A stretch of DNA of 64,000 nucleotides from a bacterium (GTDB taxonomy: Bacteria > Fidelibacterota > Marinisomatia > Marinisomatales > JAHJCW01): assembly GCA_028282845.1 (NCBI GenBank), contig JANQGY010000013.1:62001-126000 (forward strand), given 5' to 3'. The position numbers were made by a program, and so were the translations under genes. The notes beneath the pieces are model-generated. The model made no database searches. It was given only the letters and a program-made list of their open reading frames with translations, and was not told the DNA's origin. Positions 16,387-23,864 of the stretch are shown in pieces (the stretch's first letter is position 1; every line of letters starts with the position of its first letter).

Positions 16387-16633
16387 AATGATATTTCCAA
16401 ATCCGGTTATAAATCGAGCCAAATTAACCTTTAACTTGCAATCGGAATCTTCAATTATCATAAGCATATATAATGTACTTGGTCATAAAGTTCACCACAA
16501 TAAATATAATAATCTTCAAAAAGGTTTAAACATCATTGATATCAATACAACAGGATTTTCTTCTGGGATTTATTTTTATAGAATTGACACCGGAAAGAAT
16601 ATTCTAACAAGTAAATCATTTATTATTCGATAA
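16334..16633 (+). CDS. Type IX sorting domain in -1 frame of the preceding gene
   Basis: Ninety-nine codons open from 16334 to the stop at 16633. They encode a Ser/Thr/Asn-rich linker (LTTSSVDNTNNLESTEEV) and then a full C-terminal sorting domain: MIFPNPVINRAKLTFNL, IYNVLGHKV, GLNIIDINTTGFSSGIYFYR and terminal TSKSFIIR. Such domains only make sense attached to an exported N-terminal part, and the natural one is the 15282-16337 frame directly upstream. The linker continues smoothly back to the frameshift site. Possible explanations are programmed -1 frameshifting, a 1-nt deletion in the T run, or a sequencing error there. Independent starts at ATG 16367 or 16388 would give a sorting domain without signal peptide. 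Confidence 0.7.
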   Translation, partial: LTTSSVDNTNNLESTEEVMIFPNPVINRAKLTFNLQSESSIIISIYNVLGHKVHHNKYNNLQKGLNIIDINTTGFSSGIYFYRIDTGKNILTSKSFIIR

Positions 16634-16740
16634 ATCTTTTTCCAAACAATTTGATCGTTTAATTAATCAACTGTAGGAAATTTGTAATCCATATATTTCA
16701 TTACTGTACAATCTGTACTATTTAATATTCATACAAAAGC

Positions 16741-16778
16741 AAAAAAACCACTGTTCTCTCATCGAGAAAGTGGTTTTT
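16741..16778 (-). terminator. Rho-independent terminator of tRNA-Lys(UUU)
   Basis: On the minus strand AAAACCACT, TTCTC, loop GATGA, GAGAA and AGTGGTTTTTTT form a long stem followed by T residues. It lies 8 nt past the tRNA 3' end and also faces the plus-strand island genes that end at 16633. Confidence 0.85.
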
Positions 16779-16786
16779 ATGAGGAG

Positions 16787-16859
16787 TGACTCCGGAGCGA
16801 CTCGAACGCTCGGCCAATGGCTTAAAAGGCCACTGCTCTACCAACTGAGCTACGGAGTC
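16787..16859 (-). tRNA. trnK: tRNA-Lys (anticodon UUU)
   Basis: A 73-nt cloverleaf on the minus strand. Acceptor GACTCCG pairs with CGGAGTC; D stem GCTC/GAGC; anticodon stem GTGGC/GCCAT around loop CTTTTAA (anticodon TTT); T arm GAGCG-TTCGAGT-CGCTC; discriminator A. CCA is not encoded. It carries its own terminator. Its 3' half is duplicated in decayed form at 12673-12735. Confidence 0.96.
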
Positions 16860-17052
16860 ATTTAAAATAGCAAGTATCAATTAATAATCGGGGCGGAAGT
16901 TACATTTCTTTTTATCTATTGAAAATAGTGAATATTAATTACCTATCTTTCAGGACATAATTCCGAATAGTTAATTCTGACAACCAAATTTCGATATTTA
17001 TGTCTAAATTGTGAATTATAAAATTTAAAAATTTGTAAAAAGAGGTAACAAA

Positions 17053-17946
17053 ATGTTAAGTGAAACGAATAGCCGTTTTTTAAATAGTAGAACTGTAGCA
17101 TTGTGCTTGGCGCTTGCGGTATTGATCGGCTTTGCCGGACCTTTACAAGCCGGTAACAAGTCAATTGTCAAGGTTGGCAGCGATGTTCATATCGAACTGG
17201 ATATGCGAATTGATGACGCTGTGGCTATTGGTGGAAGCGTGCATATTGAAGGCGTTATTGACGGGGATGCTGTGGCAGTCGGTGGTTCGGTACATCTTGG
17301 GGAAGAAGCTGTTATCCATGGCGATGTTGTTACCGTGGGCGGCAGCATTGATAAAGCCGACGGCGCAATTATTTATGGTTCAACGGTAGATGTAAGCGCG
17401 GTTAATCTTGAAAATATTTTTGACAACATGGATTTTTCACCGGATTTTCGCAGAATCCCGCGCGGATTAAAATTCATTCCACTGATTGGCCTGATCGCTT
17501 TAGCGATGCTTCTCGCAGCAATAATGCCAAAGGAATTGAATAAAGTGGCATCCATTGCCAAAAATGAACCGGTCATTATGTTTTTGTGGGGCTTATTGGG
17601 AGTAATATTAATTGTACCGTTAGCCATTATGTTGCTTGTATCAATTATCGGTATAGCACTAATACCGTTAGAGATTTTGGCAGTTTTCTTGGCGACGTTA
17701 ATCGGATATATCGCCATATCAATTATTATCGGCAAGCGAATTTTAAAAGCCATAAAAATTGATGATCCCAATATAATTTTAGCAACATTAGTCGGATTAT
17801 TGCTATTATGGTTAATCGGTTTAATTCCATTCTTTGGTGCATTGATTAGAGGAATTGTTAGTATAACCGGATTTGGTGCCGTAATAATTGCGGTTGCGCG
17901 GCGTAATAAAAAAGATGATGAACTGATTATCGAAGAAGAAAAATAA
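17053..17946 (+). CDS. Bactofilin-like repeat protein with C-terminal membrane domain
   Basis: A 297-residue protein. A hydrophobic N-terminal signal (ALCLALAVLIGFAGPLQA) is followed by short beta-helical repeats of the form VAIGGSVHIEG / AVAVGGSVHLGE / VVTVGGSIDKAD (about residues 38-110), as in polymer-forming cytoskeletal (bactofilin-like) domains. The C-terminal half (about residues 140-285) has four transmembrane segments (GLIALAMLLAAIMP, LLGVILIVPLAIMLLV, IAISIIIG, VGLLLLWLIGLI). The repeat domain is probably periplasmic. AGAGG 9-10 nt upstream supports the start. A strong terminator follows at 17978. The specific role is unknown. Confidence 0.7.
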   Translation: MLSETNSRFLNSRTVALCLALAVLIGFAGPLQAGNKSIVKVGSDVHIELDMRIDDAVAIGGSVHIEGVIDGDAVAVGGSVHLGEEAVIHGDVVTVGGSIDKADGAIIYGSTVDVSAVNLENIFDNMDFSPDFRRIPRGLKFIPLIGLIALAMLLAAIMPKELNKVASIAKNEPVIMFLWGLLGVILIVPLAIMLLVSIIGIALIPLEILAVFLATLIGYIAISIIIGKRILKAIKIDDPNIILATLVGLLLLWLIGLIPFFGALIRGIVSITGFGAVIIAVARRNKKDDELIIEEEK

Positions 17947-17977
17947 GCAGTAATATACTAAAACCGAAATAATCTTC

Positions 17978-18007
17978 AAAAAACCCCTGTAATTGCAGGG
18001 GTTTTTT
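17978..18007 (+). terminator. Rho-independent terminator
   Basis: AAAAAACCCCTG (17978-17989), then TAATTG, then CAGGGGTTTTTT. A 12-bp stem plus one T-G wobble, with a T run; it ends the bactofilin-like gene. Confidence 0.92.
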
Positions 18008-18035
18008 ATTTTTTAAATTATGTCTAATTTTTATC

Positions 18036-18782
18036 ATGTCTAAGCCGCATCCAAATGAAGTCCATGAGATATACGGTATCAACGGCTCGTCGGTTGTTCT
18101 CAAAAACTCCAAATATGAAATATTAAACATTGATATTTTAGAAAATGGAATCGCTTCTAAAAATTCTGAGATACAGCAGTTAATCGGCAAATATAAAAAT
18201 GTAGTAAAATATATTCCTCAAGATGCCTATCGTAAAAAATATGCTAAGAAACACACTCAGGGTATTGTACTAAGATTTAAAGGTCGGATTGAACAAAACC
18301 TGTCGTGCTTAGAACAGGTAAACAGTAATTACTGTATCTTGATAATAGATAATGTTACCGATCCACAAAACTTAGGACAGATCATCAGAACGGCGGAATG
18401 TGCCGGTGTGAATGGCATAATCATCCCTGAGCGAAATAGCGTTGGCATGACCGATACGGTTTTGCAGGTCAGTCAGGGTGCATTTTGTAATATTGCAATC
18501 TATTCCGTCACAAATCTAAATCAAACCTTGAAACAATTAAAAAGGGATGGATTTTGGACAATTGCGCTTGAAAATAGTATTGATGCCAAAGCCTGGAACG
18601 CAATTGACTATAGCGGAAAAATTGCAATAGTTGTCGGGAGTGAGGGCTCCGGAATAAAACCATTGGTATTGAAAGCCTGCGATTTTCAAGCTACAATCCC
18701 TATGCAGGGTGACACAAATTCGCTTAATGTGTCGGCCTCGGTTGCGGCGGTAGTTTTTGAACGACTTAGACAAATCATTTAA
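18036..18782 (+). CDS. rlmB: 23S rRNA 2'-O-ribose methyltransferase, RlmB type
   Basis: A 248-residue SPOUT (TrmH/SpoU) methyltransferase. The N-terminal substrate-binding domain starts with the expected EVHEIYGINGSSVVLKN. The C-terminal knotted domain has the three SpoU motifs: motif 1 NVTDPQNLGQIIRTAECAG, motif 2 IAIVVGSEGSGIKPLV and motif 3 IPMQGDTNSLNVSASVA. It would methylate a ribose in 23S rRNA (G2251 in E. coli) using SAM. It follows the terminator at 17978-18007 closely, so its promoter must overlap that region; no Shine-Dalgarno is seen. The exact target could be another rRNA or tRNA nucleotide. Confidence 0.88.
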   Translation: MSKPHPNEVHEIYGINGSSVVLKNSKYEILNIDILENGIASKNSEIQQLIGKYKNVVKYIPQDAYRKKYAKKHTQGIVLRFKGRIEQNLSCLEQVNSNYCILIIDNVTDPQNLGQIIRTAECAGVNGIIIPERNSVGMTDTVLQVSQGAFCNIAIYSVTNLNQTLKQLKRDGFWTIALENSIDAKAWNAIDYSGKIAIVVGSEGSGIKPLVLKACDFQATIPMQGDTNSLNVSASVAAVVFERLRQII

Positions 18783-18797
18783 AATCAGGGAGTAAAT

Positions 18798-19376
18798 ATG
18801 AAAATACAGATTACCTTAATGGTGTTGAGCTTATCAGTTTTATTTGCTCAACCTGCAAATGATTCAAAATTGATCATTAATCTACAAAACAATTTTGGAT
18901 ATACTGTAGTAAATGTATCGGAAGCAATGGAAATACCGGAATCTTCCGATATAACCGAGGAGGGTTTAGTTGATTGGGATCAATTTAATTACAAGGGATT
19001 GGTACAGGTGTTTATCCCGCGGAATAAATTTATGATTGGCGGAGAAGTTGGTTTTAACCGTTTATATCGTTGGGAAGAACGTTACAAAGTATCCAGTGGT
19101 GAAAGCCGTTGGCGTTGGGGTCAAATCTGGACCTGGCATCTTGGTGTTCTCATTCAAATGAAAGTAGCTGATATTTACTATGTTACATCGGGCGCCGGCG
19201 TTTACACGTTTATGAACGGCTCAGGTACAACTGTTGGATTCCCGCTTGCAATCGGGCATGACCTCCGCCTGACCGATAATATCACATTACCAATTGAATT
19301 CAGAACAGATATAATATTTGGTGAAGCAACGCCAATCGCCTTAGGTGGTGGAATCGGAATAAAAATAGCACTATAA
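18798..19376 (+). CDS. Small outer-membrane beta-barrel-like protein
   Basis: A 192-residue exported protein with a short signal peptide (MKIQITLMVLSLSVLFA, cut before QPAND). The remaining sequence alternates amphipathic strands with many aromatic residues (VQVFIPRNKFMIGGEVGFN, WRWGQIWTWHLGVLIQM, ITLPIEFRTDIIF) and ends GIGIKIAL, as expected for an outer-membrane or periplasmic beta-barrel. GGGAG 7 nt upstream supports the start. It is 15 nt after rlmB, so may share its transcript, but there is no functional link. The family is not recognised. Confidence 0.65.
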   Translation: MKIQITLMVLSLSVLFAQPANDSKLIINLQNNFGYTVVNVSEAMEIPESSDITEEGLVDWDQFNYKGLVQVFIPRNKFMIGGEVGFNRLYRWEERYKVSSGESRWRWGQIWTWHLGVLIQMKVADIYYVTSGAGVYTFMNGSGTTVGFPLAIGHDLRLTDNITLPIEFRTDIIFGEATPIALGGGIGIKIAL

Positions 19377-19379
19377 AAG

Positions 19380-19452
19380 TACGCCGGGGAGGAATCGAAC
19401 CCCCAACCAATTGATTAAGAGTCAACTGCTCTGCCAATTGAGCTACCGGCGC
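19380..19452 (-). tRNA. trnK: tRNA-Lys (anticodon CUU)
   Basis: Minus-strand cloverleaf: acceptor GCGCCGG with CCGGCGT (G1-U72 wobble), D stem GCTC/GAGC, anticodon stem GTTGA/TCAAT around CTCTTAA (anticodon CTT), T arm GGGGG-TTCGATT-CCTCC, discriminator A. CCA is not encoded. It is convergent with the plus-strand gene ending at 19376, only 3 nt away. Second lysine tRNA within 3 kb. Confidence 0.95.
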
Positions 19453-19610
19453 ATGAGGGTTGCGAAGTTAGCAATTTTGTCATAAAAAATCCGATTAAAA
19501 TCAGAAAAATTTTACTTAGAATCACTTTAGTTGTTGCGCTTTAATTTTTTTAACTTGTATCTTCTTTGTACCTCTTGAGGTTGAAAATTGATCAGACAAG
19601 ATAATTTTAG

Positions 19611-19704
19611 ACAGGGAGGTTGGCAAGTGAAAATGTTGCATCGCTAATAAATTTAGCGAGCAAAGCAAGGCTCCGGGTTGGCGTTCGGAGCCTTCTTTTA
19701 TTTT
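19611..19704 (+). other. Possible leader or small RNA with mini-ORF, two hairpins and terminator
   Basis: GGGAGG (19614-19619) is 7 nt before GTG AAA ATG TTG CAT CGC TAA TAA (19627-19650), a six-codon frame. The hairpin CGCTAA/TTAGCG (19642-19658) overlaps its stop. A strong terminator hairpin AAGGCTCCG/CGGAGCCTT (19667-19694) with CTTTTATTTT follows. No gene upstream on this strand needs the terminator, so a short independent transcript is likely. It could be a small RNA, or a leader relic in front of tmRNA. Confidence 0.35.
19667..19704 (+). terminator. Rho-independent terminator upstream of tmRNA
   Basis: A 9-bp perfect stem AAGGCTCCG / CGGAGCCTT with a 10-nt loop and a T-rich tail, ending 35 nt before the tmRNA 5' end. 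Confidence 0.85.
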
Positions 19705-19738
19705 GGAACTTGTTGTAAATTAAGCGGTTATTTGACAA

Positions 19739-20088
19739 GGGGGCGACCGGTTTCGACGGGATAAAAACGTTGTTAAACGGCATGCGTTCCACCAGGGTGG
19801 AATTGAATATCTCTGGAAACAAACATAAATGCCAATAACGGCAATTACGCTTACGCTTAAGACGTAAGCCGTCCTGAACGGGATGCGCCTATGGTTTTGT
19901 TCAAGGGCGTCATATACATAGGCTGGTTCGGTTTGGTGTCCTAACGGACTGAATGAGATTTGTTTGGACTGGTTCTTTGTGATTGAGGTCTCCGGCAGTA
20001 TAAAGAATGAGATTAATCCGGTAGACTAAGCATGTAGAAGTTTTTCAAGGTTTTATTTCGGACGGGAGTTCGACTCTCCCCGCCTCCA
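19739..20088 (+). ncRNA. ssrA: tmRNA (ssrA)
   Basis: The 5' end GGGGGCGACCGGTTTCGACG and 3' end GGGAGTTCGACTCTCCC then CGCCTCCA are the hallmark termini; GGGGGCG pairs with CGCCTCC to form the tRNA-like acceptor, discriminator A at 20088, CCA not encoded. The tag frame runs from GCC at 19831 to TAA at 19858 and encodes ANNGNYAYA, with the stop inside the loop of stem GCTTACG/CGTAAGC as usual. The tag ends AYA rather than the common LAA. Length is about 350 nt. It rescues ribosomes stalled on broken mRNAs together with SmpB (not in this window). Confidence 0.96.
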
Positions 20089-20132
20089 CGCTTAAAAGTA
20101 TAAATTTTTACAAAATATTACGGGAGTAAATT

Positions 20133-20420
20133 ATGTTTGAAATTATTTTGGTATCAGGATCTTATGTATTGCCAAGTGTAATAATAGGATTTTTGATTTC
20201 TTGTTTTATTCTATTTGGAATAAAGAAATTATTTGGGCTATCCTTAATTAGTAAAAAATATTTTTTAAATTTAATAGTAACATGGGTTATTTGTATTATA
20301 ATCAAAATTGCTTCATTGTATAATATATTTACTGGATCAATTGTAGTTATTCCAACATGTGTTTCCTTATTGATCTTTTATATTATTTATTTATCAAAGA
20401 AACCGAAGAATATTGCTTAG
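20133..20420 (+). CDS. Small hydrophobic membrane protein
   Basis: A 95-residue protein with three transmembrane segments (about residues 4-28, 42-62, 68-90) and a Lys-rich cytoplasmic end (YLSKKPKNIA). It is preceded by a good Shine-Dalgarno (CGGGAG, 7 nt from ATG) and begins 44 nt after tmRNA. No family is recognised. Codon use is AT-rich as in the neighbouring small genes. It is probably a real but lineage-specific gene. Confidence 0.55.
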   Translation: MFEIILVSGSYVLPSVIIGFLISCFILFGIKKLFGLSLISKKYFLNLIVTWVICIIIKIASLYNIFTGSIVVIPTCVSLLIFYIIYLSKKPKNIA

Positions 20421-20525
20421 AGATATACTATATCAGGGAGATGTAACATAGGTGGATAAGAAACAAACTTACAAAACTATCATTGAGAAGAAATGTTGAA
20501 GCGTTTAACAAAATTAAGATAAAGA

Positions 20526-20735
20526 ATGAATGGACTAGAATTAAAGCAAATGAACATGGACGAGCTATTCAATCTACGTATGGAGAAGAAGGAGTTGTTA
20601 GAAGGTTATCTGTCAGATATTGAAAGTAAAAATTTTTTAAAAAGCTCTTTCGAGGAGAGGGGATTAATTGATGCAAAAAATAATGTAGAACACGATATTT
20701 TACAGATTGATAAAGAAATGCAAAGCAGACAATAA
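20526..20735 (+). CDS. Small coiled-coil protein of unknown function
   Basis: A 69-residue, highly charged, helical protein (MNGLELKQMNMDELFNLRMEK start, KNNVEHDILQIDKEMQSRQ end) with heptad-like Leu spacing, so probably a short coiled-coil hairpin. The start has only a weak purine-rich site. A terminator at 20784 follows at a plausible distance. It vaguely recalls ribosomal protein L29 in helix pattern, but the conserved L29 features are missing. Function unknown. Confidence 0.45.
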   Translation: MNGLELKQMNMDELFNLRMEKKELLEGYLSDIESKNFLKSSFEERGLIDAKNNVEHDILQIDKEMQSRQ

Positions 20736-20783
20736 CGATATGTTTTCATGAATAATTGATTTTTACACCTCCACTATAATAAA

Positions 20784-20805
20784 AAATCCCGCATTAGCGG
20801 GATTT
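20784..20805. terminator. Bidirectional terminator between 20735 and argS
   Basis: AAATCCCGC-ATTA-GCGGGATTT is a perfect 9-bp stem flanked by A and T runs on both sides. It serves the plus-strand small gene and the minus-strand operon ending with argS at 20880. Confidence 0.9.
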
Positions 20806-20879
20806 AATTTTTAACATCTCCCTTCCGATGCTTTCTTCCTTTTTTACCTTACAATTAGCAGTTTAATTATAAGGTATTA

Positions 20880-22508
20880 CTACATTCTTTCCGGCGCAGC
20901 AATACCCAAAATCTTTAGTCCTTCGGCCAATATATTTTTTGTGGCGATCACAAAAGCAATTCGTGCTTGGGACAATTCAATATCATCAGTGATAACATGG
21001 CATTCGGTATAAAATTTGTGAAAAGCAGTGGCAAGCGATTGTAGATAATTAGCAATCACTCTCGGTTCCAATGATTCTAAGACTGTTTCCATTATATCAG
21101 GGAATTGGGCAAGAATTTTTATCAAATCAATTTCCGATGTGTGCTTCAATAAAGCAGGATCATAATCATCTTTAAATGAAATTCCTCTTTGCTCGCCATG
21201 ACGAATTATATTACAAATCCGAGCATGGGCATATTGCAAATAGTAAACCGGATTTTTGTCGGATTGATCTTGAGCAAGTTCCAAATCAAAATTTAGGTGC
21301 GTGTTCATCCCGCGCATGATAAAGAAATAACGAACCACATCTTTTCCGACTAAATGCGTCAATTCATCCAAGGTTACAAAATCAGCTTTACGGGTGGACA
21401 TTTTCACTTTTTCACCGGCTTTGATCAAAGTAACAAATTGATGGATCAAAACTTTAAGGCTTGAAGTATCATAACCAATCTCTTCCAAAGCTGAAATTAC
21501 ATCAGGATAAGCGTCAATATGATCGGTTCCGAAAATATCAATCAATAAATCATATTTACGATCAAATTTATCTTTGTGGTAAAGAATATCGGGTAGGCGA
21601 TAAGCCGGCTCACCGCTGCTTTTTATCAACACCCGATCCTGCTCTTTGCCGAATTTTGTGGTTTTAAACCATGTCGCACCGTCATCTTTATATATCAAAT
21701 CTTTGTTAGATAATTCTGCTAATAAATTATCAATCGCTTCTTGGGTTATATAATTTTTCTCATTTGAGAAAATATCAAATACTATTCCAATTTTTTCAAG
21801 TGTCTCGCGGATATTCCCAAATATTTTTTCTTCCGCAATTTTGCGGAATATAGGATCATCGGCTTGAAGGTCATTTCCATGTTTATTAATTATCTCTTTG
21901 GCAATATCTTTGATGTACTCGCCTTGATAATAGTCATCAGACCAATCAACATCTTCTCCAACTTCTTGATAATATCTTCCTTCGACTGACTTACCTAAAA
22001 TCCGCATTTGCTTGCCACCGTCATTATAATAATACTCCCGCTCAACATCATATCCATGCCACTGTAAGATATTGGCAACTGTATCGCCGATCACAGCTTG
22101 GCGACCGTGTCCAACCGAGAGCGGACCGGTGGGATTGGCACTGACAAACTCCACATTGGCGGTTTTGTCTTGACCGATTTCTCCGAAATAAAAATTGGAA
22201 TTTTTATCCAAAATTGTTTTAACGATTGACTGGTAATAAGCATTACTTATTCTAAAATTTATAAAGCCGGGCTGTGTTACGTTAATTTCGGAAATGATGT
22301 TTTTATCAAGCACGAGATTATCAACAATTTTGTTGGCGATGTCAGTCGGTTTATTCTCCAACCGCTTGGTCAGCAGCATTGCTACATTGGTAGATAGATC
22401 GCCAAATTTCGGATCTTTGGATGGCGAGAGGTCGAAGTTCACATCGGAAATTTTCATTTCCGATAATACTTTATTCAGTGCTTGGCTAATTAGTTCTTTC
22501 GGGTTCAT
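20880..22508 (-). CDS. argS: Arginyl-tRNA synthetase
   Basis: A 542-residue class I synthetase charging tRNA-Arg in the cytosol. The N-terminal Add-1 tRNA-binding domain is at residues 1-95. The HIGH-type motif is SANPTGPLSVGHGR (VGHG 132-135), the KMSKS-type motif is KMSTRKAD near residue 374, and the C-terminal DALR anticodon-binding helices run from about 430 and end GIAAPERM. The length is normal. Its start overlaps the 3' end of rsfS by 23 nt, so translation is coupled; it is the last gene of a five-gene minus-strand operon closed by the terminator at 20784-20805. Confidence 0.97.
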   Translation of the reverse strand: MNPKELISQALNKVLSEMKISDVNFDLSPSKDPKFGDLSTNVAMLLTKRLENKPTDIANKIVDNLVLDKNIISEINVTQPGFINFRISNAYYQSIVKTILDKNSNFYFGEIGQDKTANVEFVSANPTGPLSVGHGRQAVIGDTVANILQWHGYDVEREYYYNDGGKQMRILGKSVEGRYYQEVGEDVDWSDDYYQGEYIKDIAKEIINKHGNDLQADDPIFRKIAEEKIFGNIRETLEKIGIVFDIFSNEKNYITQEAIDNLLAELSNKDLIYKDDGATWFKTTKFGKEQDRVLIKSSGEPAYRLPDILYHKDKFDRKYDLLIDIFGTDHIDAYPDVISALEEIGYDTSSLKVLIHQFVTLIKAGEKVKMSTRKADFVTLDELTHLVGKDVVRYFFIMRGMNTHLNFDLELAQDQSDKNPVYYLQYAHARICNIIRHGEQRGISFKDDYDPALLKHTSEIDLIKILAQFPDIMETVLESLEPRVIANYLQSLATAFHKFYTECHVITDDIELSQARIAFVIATKNILAEGLKILGIAAPERM

Positions 22509-22860
22509 CTTTGATCTCGGTTACCGGCGCATCAGCCCAAAGCTTTTCAAGATTGTAATATTCGCGGATCTTGGTTTTAAAAACGTGCAGAACAACATCA
22601 ACATAGTCGAGCAAAATCCAATTCTCGTTTTCCATTCCCTCAATATGCCAAGGCTTATTGGGTGTCCCTTTGCGAACCGCATTGGCAATCGCCTTAACCT
22701 GCAAGCCCGTTTCGGCGGAACAGATAATAAAATAATTGGTGGAACTTGAAACTTCACTTAAATCAATCGAAAGCACATCGTCAGCTTTCTTGCTTAAAGC
22801 TAATTCCGCAATTAAGCCGGCAAGCTGTTTTGAATCGTTAATATCTGTAGGATTTGGCAA
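22486..22860 (-). CDS. rsfS: Ribosomal silencing factor RsfS
   Basis: A 124-residue RsfS/Iojap protein. The core ADDVLSIDLSEVSSSTNYFIICSA, then VKAIANAV, PWHIEGMENENWILLDYVDVVLHVF and EYYNLEKLWADAP are diagnostic. It binds ribosomal protein L14 and blocks subunit joining when nutrients are scarce. It lies 5 nt downstream of the LytR_C gene and overlaps argS. The short C-terminal tail (VTEIKDEPERTN) is variable in the family. Confidence 0.95.
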   Translation of the reverse strand: MPNPTDINDSKQLAGLIAELALSKKADDVLSIDLSEVSSSTNYFIICSAETGLQVKAIANAVRKGTPNKPWHIEGMENENWILLDYVDVVLHVFKTKIREYYNLEKLWADAPVTEIKDEPERTN

Positions 22861-22865
22861 AATAT

Positions 22866-23384
22866 TTACAAGTTGGCGATATACAGCCTTAACGGTTTTA
22901 TGGTTCGGTAATCACTACCGATGATTAAAGTTAAATCTACACCTGAATCCGATTCAGGCATAAAAATTATGTGTTCACTATCGTTGATATTAAGATCGAG
23001 AATTTCAGCCACGGTCTTAAGATTGTTTAAATCATCGGAGTGTTGGATCAGTACTGTTTTGACATAATCAAAGTTATCGGCGTTTTCGGATTTGAGCACA
23101 TCAATGCTTTCCGAGCGTAGAAAATCGGCGGTGATGCCGGCAATGCCTTTTTCACCGCAACCGTTCAACACCTCAATTGTAATATCCGAAATCGGATTTG
23201 CTTCATATAATTCAAGCGCCGTTTGATAACTCTGTTCATTGGCTAAATCGGGCTTAGGAATATTAACGCCATCGCTAAAAGTCTTTTTCGCGAACGAATA
23301 CACAAATCCGGCAATAATGAATGCGAAAATGATAATTAGAATATTTAGGAATAGATTCCGGGACTTAACTTTCTTTTTTGGCAT
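22866..23384 (-). CDS. LytR C-terminal domain protein
   Basis: A 172-residue protein with one N-terminal transmembrane anchor (residues about 10-30, LFLNILIIIFAFIIAGFVYSF) and a LytR_C domain from about 60 (ITIEVLNGCGEKGIAGITADFL ... VLIQHSDDLNNLKTVAEIL ... LTLIIGSDYRTI). In Gram-positives this domain follows LCP ligases; in FCB bacteria it is usually free-standing, as here, in the rsfS neighbourhood. It faces the periplasm. Role in envelope or cell-wall assembly is inferred. It sits in the operon between a small exported protein and rsfS. Confidence 0.85.
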   Translation of the reverse strand: MPKKKVKSRNLFLNILIIIFAFIIAGFVYSFAKKTFSDGVNIPKPDLANEQSYQTALELYEANPISDITIEVLNGCGEKGIAGITADFLRSESIDVLKSENADNFDYVKTVLIQHSDDLNNLKTVAEILDLNINDSEHIIFMPESDSGVDLTLIIGSDYRTIKPLRLYIANL

Positions 23385-23402
23385 CTATGCTTTTAGAACA
23401 AT

Positions 23403-23864
23403 TTAGTAACCGCGATTTAATAGAAATGGTGAATAATTGTAATATCTATATTGCGGATAATTTCCAAAGCTGATTCGCAGGTGCGAGTTTGGTGTGGGAT
23501 TATAATCAAGCACGGCATCAAAATACATTTGTGTCTGCGAATATGGATTGGGTGAATCACTGGAAAGAACTTTGGGTTGCATGAATGTCATATAAGTCTG
23601 CAAACGCAGATTATCACGCAAGGTGAAATTCATATTATTTGTATAACTGGCAACGCCGATTGACTGACTGTTCATATTCATCATGCTCATTGAAAAACTG
23701 TGGTTCATGCTGAACCGGCTTGGATCAAATAGCGATCCAATAGAATTATTCCCAAGTAATTGATTATTAAATATATTATTATTGTGCACATCAGATTTGT
23801 ACTGCCCGAATCCGAGCGTCAATATGCTAAGCAAAACAATAATATATTTTACGCTTTTAACCAT
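23403..23864 (-). CDS. Conserved-looking exported small protein
   Basis: A 153-residue protein with a signal peptide (VKYIIVLLSILTLGFG, cut before QYKSD). The mature part is Asn-, Ser- and Met-rich (NHSFSMSMMNMNSQSIG) and ends with aromatic-rich strand-like segments (HLRISFGNYPQYRYYNYSPF), suggesting a small outer-membrane or surface protein. Its ATG overlaps the end of the upstream nucleotidyltransferase gene by 8 nt (ATGGTTAA), which supports the start and co-transcription. No family is recognised. Confidence 0.65.
   Translation of the reverse strand: MVKSVKYIIVLLSILTLGFGQYKSDVHNNNIFNNQLLGNNSIGSLFDPSRFSMNHSFSMSMMNMNSQSIGVASYTNNMNFTLRDNLRLQTYMTFMQPKVLSSDSPNPYSQTQMYFDAVLDYNPTPNSHLRISFGNYPQYRYYNYSPFLLNRGY

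Noticed and set aside
16170..16400. 76-codon minus-strand frame opposite the frameshift site
   Set aside because: It is the mirror of the sorting-domain gene and hairpin; hydrophobic composition comes from the complementary strand of AT-rich coding DNA.
16367..16633. Stand-alone small protein starting at ATG 16367 or 16388
   Set aside because: It would be a sorting domain without signal peptide; the open frame and linker extend back to the frameshift site, so a fused product is more sensible, although an internal start cannot be excluded.
19607..19822. 71-codon minus-strand open frame over the tmRNA 5' part
   Set aside because: It lies across the terminator and tmRNA and has no start signal; it is a chance frame.
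20526..20735. Reading the 69-residue protein as ribosomal protein L29
   Set aside because: Only the general helical pattern is similar, and no ribosomal protein operon is nearby.
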